Source of the DNA: CAZTDU01 sp050248795
Lineage (GTDB): Bacteria; Pseudomonadota; Gammaproteobacteria; Burkholderiales; SG8-39
Assembly (NCBI GenBank): GCA_050248795.1
Contig: JBFWRS010000002.1
Coordinates: 62,001 to 126,000, forward strand
Length of the DNA: 64,000 nucleotides
Direction of reading: 5' to 3'
Below the pieces are notes generated by a model that was not told the DNA's origin, searched no databases, and saw only the letters and a program-made list of their open reading frames with translations. A program made the translations under genes and the position numbers. Of the stretch, positions 58,346 through 64,000 are shown in pieces (position 1 is the first letter of the stretch; each line of letters begins with the position of its first letter).

Positions 58346-59014
58346 ATGGCAATTAGCGATTGGCCCTTGTCGGAACGACCGCGCGAAAGGCTGCTGGCGC
58401 AGGGCGCCACGGCCCTGTCCGATGCAGAACTGCTGGCAGTGTTCCTGCGCACCGGCGTGCGTGGAAAGAGTGCGGTCGACCTCGGTCGTGAACTGCTCGC
58501 CGTCTCGGGCGGGCTCTCGGGCCTGGTGCGCGCCGGGAACAGCAGGCGCGTCAAGGGGCTCGGCCCGGCCAAGCATGCGCAGCTTGCCGCAGTGCTCGAG
58601 GTCGCCCGCCGCTGCCTGGGCGAGGACCTGCGCGCAGGCAGCGCGTTGACCTCACCGGGCTCGGTGCGCGACTACCTGCGCGTGTCCCTGGGCGCGCGCG
58701 AACACGAGGTCTTCGTGGTGATATTCCTCGACGCGCAACATCGTGTCATCCGCGCCGAGGAACTGTTCCGCGGCACGCTTGGCCAGACCAGCGTGTATCC
58801 GCGCGAGGTGGTGAAGGCAGCGCTGGCGGCGAACGCCGCCGCGGTGATCTTCGCGCACAACCATCCATCCGGGGTTGCCCAGCCCAGCCAGGCCGACGAA
58901 CTGCTCACGCGCAGCCTCAAGGACGCCCTTGCGCTGGTGGACGTCAAGGTGCTGGACCACTTCATCGTCGCCGGCAATCACTGCCTGTCGTTCGCGGAGC
59001 GAGGCCTGCTGTAG
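58346..59014 (+). CDS. radC: RadC family JAMM-domain protein
   Basis: A 222-residue protein with an N-terminal helix-hairpin-helix region (about 1-95) and the JAMM metalloprotease-like domain. The zinc motif is HNHPSG followed by SQADELLT (near 171-187). The role in DNA repair is unsettled. It starts 40 bp from coaBC on the opposite strand and precedes rpmB, its usual neighbour. Confidence 0.92.
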   Translation: MAISDWPLSERPRERLLAQGATALSDAELLAVFLRTGVRGKSAVDLGRELLAVSGGLSGLVRAGNSRRVKGLGPAKHAQLAAVLEVARRCLGEDLRAGSALTSPGSVRDYLRVSLGAREHEVFVVIFLDAQHRVIRAEELFRGTLGQTSVYPREVVKAALAANAAAVIFAHNHPSGVAQPSQADELLTRSLKDALALVDVKVLDHFIVAGNHCLSFAERGLL

Positions 59015-59037
59015 GCCGCGCGCAGGCGCTGACCGGC

Positions 59038-59067
59038 TTGCAAAGTGCCTGATTTTTCGCGTAGAAT
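59038..59067 (+). promoter_or_regulatory. Predicted sigma-70 promoter for rpmBG
   Basis: TTGCAA (59038-59043) and TAGAAT (59062-59067) are 18 bp apart. Transcription would start near 59074, 31 bases before rpmB. Confidence 0.65.
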
Positions 59068-59104
59068 TCGCCCCTTTCGCGAATTTCCCGCCTCCGGAGT
59101 AGCC

Positions 59105-59338
59105 ATGTCCCGCGTCTGCGAAGTCACCGGCAAGAAGCCGATCAAGGGCCACCTTGTCTCACACGCCAACAACAAGACCAAGCGCGTGTTCAACCCCAAC
59201 CTTCACTATCGCCGTTTCTGGCTCGAGAGCCAGAAACGCTGGGTGCGGCTGCGCGTAAGCACCGCCGGTCTGCGGCGCATCGACAAGCTGGGGCTGGAAG
59301 CCGTGCTCGCGGAAATCAAAGCCGCCAAAGCGGCCTGA
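59105..59338 (+). CDS. rpmB: 50S ribosomal protein L28
   Basis: A 77-residue basic protein of the large ribosomal subunit. The start SRVCEVTGKKP and the motif HYRRFWLESQKRWVRLRVS are those of L28. The length is standard for Betaproteobacteria. It lies 10 bp before rpmG in a two-gene operon. Confidence 0.97.
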   Translation: MSRVCEVTGKKPIKGHLVSHANNKTKRVFNPNLHYRRFWLESQKRWVRLRVSTAGLRRIDKLGLEAVLAEIKAAKAA

Positions 59339-59348
59339 GGAGACCAAT

Positions 59349-59504
59349 ATGCGCGAGAAAATAAAGCTCGAATCGTCTGCCGGAACCGGCCACTTCTACA
59401 CCACGACGAAGAACAAGCGTACGACGCCCGACAAGATGGAGATCAAGAAGTACGATCCGAAGGCGCGCAAGCACGTGATGTACAAGGAAACCAAGCTGAA
59501 GTAG
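59349..59504 (+). CDS. rpmG: 50S ribosomal protein L33
   Basis: A 51-residue ribosomal protein beginning REKIKLESSAGTGHFYTT and ending KHVMYKETKLK, typical of L33. The zinc-binding cysteines of the C+ form are absent, so it is the C- type. It follows rpmB with a ribosome site of GAGGAG overlapping the rpmB stop region and is followed by a strong terminator. Confidence 0.96.
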   Translation: MREKIKLESSAGTGHFYTTTKNKRTTPDKMEIKKYDPKARKHVMYKETKLK

Positions 59505-59519
59505 CCGGCCTGGCCGAAG

Positions 59520-59548
59520 AAAAAAGCCCGCGGAAGCGGGCTTTTTTG
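59520..59548. terminator. Bidirectional terminator between rpmG and the desaturase gene
   Basis: AAAAAAGCCCGC and GCGGGCTTTTTT are perfect arms around a four-base loop and serve both convergent genes. Confidence 0.92.
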
Positions 59549-59569
59549 TTTCCTGCGCCGTGCGCGAGG

Positions 59570-60736
59570 TCAGGCGTAGCTGCGCAGCCGGCGGGAAAAA
59601 TCCGCAAGCGGGGGCACGCCGCTGGCCTCGGCGCGACGGCACCAGTCTTCAAGGCGGTGGACCAGCTCCGCGGACGTTGCGCTGGAGCGTTCCCAGAGCG
59701 CGACAAGCTCGGCACGCATCGCCACCGCGGTGCTGAGCGCCTTGGAACTTTTCAGCGCTTCTGCGAGCTCCGGCTCCGAGATCTGCTGGGCACGCAGGAC
59801 GGCGCGCTTGCGCTTCTTCAGGATTGCCGCCTCGCGCGACCGGTGACCAAGGCGCTCCAGCTCCTGCGCATAGGTGCTCTTCAACGAAGCTGTATAGCGC
59901 TTCAGCACGTCGTAACGGTTGGCGATTACGGCCTGCAGCGTCTGCAGGTCAGCCGTCGGCTTGGGATCCGTGAACCGCGGAACCGGCAGGACCTTCTTCA
60001 CCGTGGCCAGTCCGAGCACCTCGAGAATGCGTATGTAGACCCAGCCGATGTCGAACTCGTACCACTTCGCTGAAAACTTCGCCGACGACGGGAAGGCATG
60101 GTGGTTGTTGTGCAGTTCCTCGCCGCCGATGATGATGCCCCAGGGGACGATGTTGCGGCTGGCATCCGGAGCGGGAACGTCCCAGTTCCGGTAGCCGAAA
60201 TAGTGCCCCACGCCGTTGATCACGCCCGCCGCCCAGAACGGAATCCAGGCGATCTGGGTAACGAGGATCAGCAGCCCGGGAACGATGCCGAACAGCAGCA
60301 CGTTGATGACGCCCATCAGCGTCATACCCGACAAGGTGAACCGCGTGAACACGTTCCGCTCCAGCCAGTCGTCCGGCGTGCCGTGCCCGTAGCGCTCCAT
60401 GGTCTCGGGGTGGTGGGACTCCTTCACGTACAGCAGTACGCCGGACCACAGCACCTTGTTGATGCCGTGAACCTGCGGGCTGTGCGGATCCTCGGGGGTC
60501 TCCACCTTGGCGTGATGCTTGCGGTGGATAGCCACCCACTCCTTGGTCATCATGCCGGTGGTCATCCACAGCCAGATGCGGAAAAAGTAGCTCGGCAGCG
60601 GATGCAGGTCCATCGCGCGGTGCGTCTGGCAGCGATGCAGATACAGGGTCACGGCGGCGATCGTCACGTGCGTGAAGCCAAGCGCGACCAGCACATAACC
60701 CCACCATGGCAGATCGAAGAACCCGGAAAAGAGCAT
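59570..60736 (-). CDS. Acyl-CoA/acyl-lipid delta-9-type fatty acid desaturase
   Basis: A 388-residue membrane di-iron enzyme introducing a double bond in a fatty acyl chain. The three His boxes are HRCQTH (near 34), HRKHH (near 71) and HNNHH (near 209). Four helices are seen in the first 200 residues. The last 110 residues or so form a charged helical extension not found in the shortest bacterial desaturases of about 280 residues. It likely supplies unsaturated membrane lipids and may respond to temperature. Redox partners are not nearby. Confidence 0.88.
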   Translation of the reverse strand: MLFSGFFDLPWWGYVLVALGFTHVTIAAVTLYLHRCQTHRAMDLHPLPSYFFRIWLWMTTGMMTKEWVAIHRKHHAKVETPEDPHSPQVHGINKVLWSGVLLYVKESHHPETMERYGHGTPDDWLERNVFTRFTLSGMTLMGVINVLLFGIVPGLLILVTQIAWIPFWAAGVINGVGHYFGYRNWDVPAPDASRNIVPWGIIIGGEELHNNHHAFPSSAKFSAKWYEFDIGWVYIRILEVLGLATVKKVLPVPRFTDPKPTADLQTLQAVIANRYDVLKRYTASLKSTYAQELERLGHRSREAAILKKRKRAVLRAQQISEPELAEALKSSKALSTAVAMRAELVALWERSSATSAELVHRLEDWCRRAEASGVPPLADFSRRLRSYA

Positions 60737-60779
60737 CAGATTGGCCTTTTAGTGCTTTGTTGTACGGAAAACCCCGGCA

Positions 60780-60834
60780 CATGCAGGGGTCGCAGATATG
60801 CTTCGCTGGATTTTACGCGAATACCCCCTGCATG
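60780..60834. promoter_or_regulatory. Inverted repeat upstream of the desaturase gene
   Basis: CATGCAGGGG (60780-60789) and CCCCTGCATG (60825-60834) are exact 10-bp inverted repeats 35 bp apart in the 148-bp gap between the desaturase and rsmB. They could be paired half-sites for a regulator of desaturase expression or a long hairpin in a leader. Confidence 0.45.
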
Positions 60835-60884
60835 CAAGGTGATTTTCTCAGGAAATATCAAGAAATCATAATGTTGCAACACAA

Positions 60885-62189
60885 TCAACCCGTTACATCC
60901 GAGCCTCGCTTCGATGCCCGGCGCGGGGGCTTCTCGTGCCCTGACGCTGCGCGCTCGAACGCGGCGGCGAAGAAGCCGTCGGTGCGGTGGATGTGCGGCC
61001 AGAGCCGCAGCCGCCCGGCCGACTCCAGCGGGATGCGCTGCTCGGCAAGCAGTTCACCGCAGTGCAGGGGCCTGAACTCTCCATGTGCCTCGGCGAAGCG
61101 GTCGGCGATCGACTCGTTCTCCTCCTCCAGCAGGCTGCAGGTGGCGTACACCAGTCGACCGCCAGGCTTCACCAGACGTGCGGCGGATTCGAGGATGCGC
61201 GCCTGCTTGACGCGGAGTTGCTCGACCGCTTCCGGCCCATGGCGCCATTTCAGGTCCGGGTTCCTCCTCAACGTACCGAACCCGCTGCATGGCGCATCGA
61301 CCAGCACGCGATCGAGTTTGCCCGCGAGGCGCTTGACGCGCTCGTCGTTCTCGCTGTCCAGCACCACCGGGTGCACGTTCGACACCGCGGCGCGGCGCAG
61401 GCGCGGCGTCAGCGAAGCCAGCCGCTTCGCCGACACGTCCATGGCGTAGAGCCGCCCGCTGGAGCGCATCAGCATCGCCATCGCGAGCGTCTTGCCTCCC
61501 GCACCGGCACAGAAGTCCGCCACCATCTCGCCGCGCCTAGGTGCGACGAGGTAGGCGAGCAACTGGCTACCCTCGTCCTGTACCTCTACCAGCCCGGCCT
61601 TGAACAGGGGATGCTGGTTGATCGCCGGCTTGCCCTTCAGGCGCAGGCTCGCGGGCGAGTAGGCACCCGGGCCTGCCTCGATGCCACTCGACGCGAGCTG
61701 GGCATGCGCCTCGTCCCGCGTGATGCGTGCGAGGTTCACCCGCAGGTCCAGCGGCGCCGGCTCGAGCAGGCTGCGCGCGATGCGCATCGCTTCCGTCGCG
61801 CCGTGGCGGCTGGCGATGAGGTTCCAGAACCAGTCCGGCAGGTCAGCCTGGACCGCCTCGGGCATGCTCTCTAGCGGTGTTGCACGCACGCGCGCGATGA
61901 TGCCGCGATCGTGCTCGCCGAGTGCCTCGTCCAGCGCCCTGCCCGAATACCCGAGCACCCGTACCAGCGCGGCCAGCACCAGCGCGCGCGGCGCGTCAGA
62001 CCCCGCTGCCACAGCGAGCGAGCGTTTGCGGCGCAGCGCGGCGTAGACCGCCTCGGCGATGAACGCGCGGTCACGCTGCCCGAGGTTGCGGTGTGCATGG
62101 AAGTACGCGGAGATGCTGCGGTCCGCGGCCCCCGACCGCTCGAGCACGTGTCCCAGCAGGTCCGATGCCTGTCCAACCAATGCCTTCAT
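60885..62189 (-). CDS. rsmB: 16S rRNA m5C967 methyltransferase
   Basis: A 434-residue RsmB/NOP2-type enzyme. An N-terminal NusB-like domain (about 1-140) precedes the methyltransferase core. SAM-binding is in VADFCAGAGGKTLAMAM (near 234), and the catalytic cysteines are in DAPCSGFGTLRRNPD (near 302) and YATCSLLEEENE (near 353). It lies one base after the DUF3108 stop. Confidence 0.93.
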   Translation of the reverse strand: MKALVGQASDLLGHVLERSGAADRSISAYFHAHRNLGQRDRAFIAEAVYAALRRKRSLAVAAGSDAPRALVLAALVRVLGYSGRALDEALGEHDRGIIARVRATPLESMPEAVQADLPDWFWNLIASRHGATEAMRIARSLLEPAPLDLRVNLARITRDEAHAQLASSGIEAGPGAYSPASLRLKGKPAINQHPLFKAGLVEVQDEGSQLLAYLVAPRRGEMVADFCAGAGGKTLAMAMLMRSSGRLYAMDVSAKRLASLTPRLRRAAVSNVHPVVLDSENDERVKRLAGKLDRVLVDAPCSGFGTLRRNPDLKWRHGPEAVEQLRVKQARILESAARLVKPGGRLVYATCSLLEEENESIADRFAEAHGEFRPLHCGELLAEQRIPLESAGRLRLWPHIHRTDGFFAAAFERAASGHEKPPRRASKRGSDVTG

Positions 62190-62190
62190 C

Positions 62191-63330
62191 TCATCTCACT
62201 TTCATGTTCGCGAGCACCTGCTCGGCCGCGTCGCCGCGCCGGTCGCGCAGCCGTATCTTCACCGGCAGGTTGCCGTATTGCTGCGCCAGCCACACGTCGA
62301 AGCGCAGGCGCTCGTCGTCCGACTCGTTGCGAAAGTGCACCGCGCTTATCGGGCCGAGCTCGGTTTCCACCACCTCGGTGCCCACCACTTCGATGCGCAC
62401 GGCTTCGAACCTGCGCGCCGTGGTCACCCAGACCACCGGCGGCGCGGGATCGCCGACGATGAACGAGAGCTGATGCAGGAACGAGAGCAGATCCTGGGAC
62501 CCCGGCTCCAGGTCCAGTTCGCGCGTGCCGCCGCCGGAGGTAAGCGTCGCCTTGGACTTCTCCCAGTCGAACACGGCGGACTCGTTGCGTGAAGCCCTCC
62601 CGCGCTGCACCGAAAAGCGCTCCGGGCGAAGGCCCTCCGCAGTGATCACGCCCACGCTCTCCTGGACCAGCTTGCCGCGGGCGAACAATGCACCCAAGCC
62701 AGTTGCCTCGGTGGTGGAGCGTATCAGGTAGCGCGCGCCGTCCCGCTCGAAACTGTGGACCACGCGGCCGATCGGCGCACCTTCAGGCCCGGTGGACAGG
62801 TTGAACTCGAGGTCTATGGCCTGCGGGAAATCGATTGGAGCCTGCACCTGCACCGGCTCCGCCGGCGCGGGGTCCGCTGCCGGCGGCGGTTCAGGTGCAG
62901 GCGCGGCCTCTGGCTCAGGCGGCTCTGGCTTGGCGGCTTCCACCGCTACCGGCTCAGGCCTGGGGGGCTCGGGTTCCGGCGCCGGCGGTGGCTTGCTCTT
63001 CGCCACCTCGGCTGCGCGCGGTAGTCGGGGTACCGGCTTGGGCCTGGGCTTGGGCTTGGGTTCGGGCTTGGGCTGCGCGCTGGGCTCGGCCGCGGTTGCC
63101 GGCACCGGCGCAGCCGCGAGCGGCTTCAGCGGCGCGATGCGCGCCCGCAGTGGCCGGGAGTCTGGAGGATCTGCGTGGAGGATCTCGCCCCAATCGAATC
63201 CCATCGGCGCGAGCAGGTGCAGCGCGAGGGACGCGGCGAGCGCGAGCGCCACGCGCCCGCGCAGCCGTCGATCGAAACTGCCCGCCCAGCCGGTTCGGCT
63301 TTCGCGGAATACGAGATCGGCGATGGACAC
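62191..63330 (-). CDS. DUF3108 protein with TonB-like proline-rich linker
   Basis: A 379-residue protein. A short cytoplasmic N-terminus and one helix (about 26-42) lead into a long Pro/Ala/Glu/Lys linker (about 60-155) with repeated PEPKPKP- and EPEPPRP-type units as in TonB. The C-terminal part (about 165-379) is the DUF3108 beta-rich domain. It is thus an inner-membrane protein spanning the periplasm. The start is GTG at 63330, eight bases after purN; the ribosome site is weak. Location between purN and rsmB is the usual one in Betaproteobacteria. The function is unknown. Confidence 0.8.
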   Translation of the reverse strand: MSIADLVFRESRTGWAGSFDRRLRGRVALALAASLALHLLAPMGFDWGEILHADPPDSRPLRARIAPLKPLAAAPVPATAAEPSAQPKPEPKPKPRPKPVPRLPRAAEVAKSKPPPAPEPEPPRPEPVAVEAAKPEPPEPEAAPAPEPPPAADPAPAEPVQVQAPIDFPQAIDLEFNLSTGPEGAPIGRVVHSFERDGARYLIRSTTEATGLGALFARGKLVQESVGVITAEGLRPERFSVQRGRASRNESAVFDWEKSKATLTSGGGTRELDLEPGSQDLLSFLHQLSFIVGDPAPPVVWVTTARRFEAVRIEVVGTEVVETELGPISAVHFRNESDDERLRFDVWLAQQYGNLPVKIRLRDRRGDAAEQVLANMKVR

Positions 63331-63337
63331 GCGCGGG

Positions 63338-63925
63338 TCACGCGCCCGATACGTCGACGCGGTTGCCGCGCACCGCCAGGCGGCCCTCGAGGAACCAGCG
63401 CACCGCCTGAGGGTAGATGCGGTGCTCTTCGCGCAGCACGCGGGCGGCAAGGCTGTCTGCGGTATCGTTCGCGAGCACCGGCACCGCGGCCTGCGCCACG
63501 ATCGGACCGTGGTCGAGCTCTGCGGTGACGAAATGCACCGTGCAACCATGCAGCTTCACGCCGGCCTCGAGCGCACGCGCATGCGTGTCGAGGCCGGGAA
63601 ACGCCGGCAGCAGGGACGGATGCACGTTCAGCAGCCGGCCCGCGTAGCGCTGCACGAAGCCCGGGGTGAGAATGCGCATGAACCCTGCGAGCGCAACAAG
63701 CCTCGGCGCATGACGGTCTATCTCCACCGCGAGCGCCTGCTCGAACGCCTCGCGGCTTGGGTAGCGCCGATGCTCGACCACGGCACTGTCGATGCCATGA
63801 CGCGCGGCGATCGCGAGCCCGCCTGCATCCGCCCGGTTGCTGATGACCGCAGATACCGGCAGGTCCGCCTCGACGAGCGCCTGCATGTTGCTGCCGCGGC
63901 CGGAAATGAGGACGACGACCGACAT
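63338..63925 (-). CDS. purN: Phosphoribosylglycinamide formyltransferase
   Basis: A 195-residue enzyme of purine synthesis that moves a formyl group from 10-formyl-THF to GAR. The phosphate loop ISGRGSNMQAL (about 7-17) and the catalytic Asn-His-Asp set in LNVHPSLLPAFPG (near 98) and ELDHGPIVAQ (near 135) are present. The Cys in LHGCTVHFVT is conserved. It is the first gene of purN-DUF3108-rsmB. The length is a little shorter than E. coli PurN (212). Confidence 0.95.
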   Translation of the reverse strand: MSVVVLISGRGSNMQALVEADLPVSAVISNRADAGGLAIAARHGIDSAVVEHRRYPSREAFEQALAVEIDRHAPRLVALAGFMRILTPGFVQRYAGRLLNVHPSLLPAFPGLDTHARALEAGVKLHGCTVHFVTAELDHGPIVAQAAVPVLANDTADSLAARVLREEHRIYPQAVRWFLEGRLAVRGNRVDVSGA

Positions 63926-64000
63926 GAGGCCAGTCTACCGCCCGGGAACGACGCAGAGCCAGAACTGGTAATGGGTCGATGTCGACGCCCCCGCGTCGCG

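Noticed and set aside
63926..64000. Right edge of the window upstream of purN
   Set aside because: Seventy-five bases with no supportable gene or clear promoter.

Overview
The window is high-GC, tightly packed bacterial chromosome with long same-strand runs and many 1-4 nt stop/start overlaps. It reads as a betaproteobacterium. The blocks icd / csp / clpS / clpA, radC / rpmB / rpmG, coaBC / dut and purN / DUF3108 / rsmB are arranged as is usual in that class. SoeABC (sulfite oxidation) and an FccAB-like flavocytochrome (sulfide oxidation) point to a respiratory sulfur oxidiser. I could not place it to genus. No transposase, phage gene, CRISPR array or tRNA was seen. All intergenic gaps are under 300 bp.

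Layout. 1-2473: the 3' end of a DUF3025 gene runs into the RNase P RNA gene, followed by an HD-domain hydrolase and a PAS protein. 2476-7159 (minus): a DctPQM TRAP transporter with a co-directional amidase and a small membrane protein, behind a promoter with an FNR/CRP-type palindrome. 7336-20525: two divergent Mrp-type cation/proton antiporter operons. The plus-strand one (14798-20525) is the ordinary A(B)-C-D-E-F-G type. The minus-strand one (14681-7336) has the order E-F-G-(MrpA C-terminal piece)-B-C-D-D-small protein-D. That order resembles the antiporter half of archaeal membrane-bound hydrogenase, but with no hydrogenase genes. 20547-34830 (minus): a LutC-like protein, transhydrogenase pntAA/AB/B, a betaine-type binding protein-permease fusion, an ABC exporter, a PAS-GGDEF protein, glycolate oxidase glcDEF and hydroxypyruvate isomerase.

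34939-43785: a SulP transporter, a secreted-looking methyltransferase, a GlcG-like and a RidA-like protein on plus; soeABC on minus; and a Urate_ox_N membrane protein diverging from soeA across a 29-bp palindrome. 43882-46977 (minus): a three-gene set of CPA2 antiporter, YbdK-type gamma-glutamyl ligase and C26 gamma-glutamyl hydrolase. 47106-50443 (minus): a redoxin, a DsbD/ScsB-like reductant transporter, a DUF192 protein and a 47-residue secreted peptide. 50646-63925: housekeeping genes (icd, csp, clpS, clpA, dut, coaBC, radC, rpmB, rpmG, rsmB, purN), the FccAB pair and a fatty acid desaturase.

Taken together, the window is rich in membrane energetics: two Mrp complexes, a CPA2 antiporter, transhydrogenase, and dehydrogenases for sulfite, sulfide and glycolate feeding the respiratory chain. 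The most unusual items are the MBH-ordered Mrp operon, the antiporter/gamma-glutamyl cassette, and the coding gene that ends inside rnpB.
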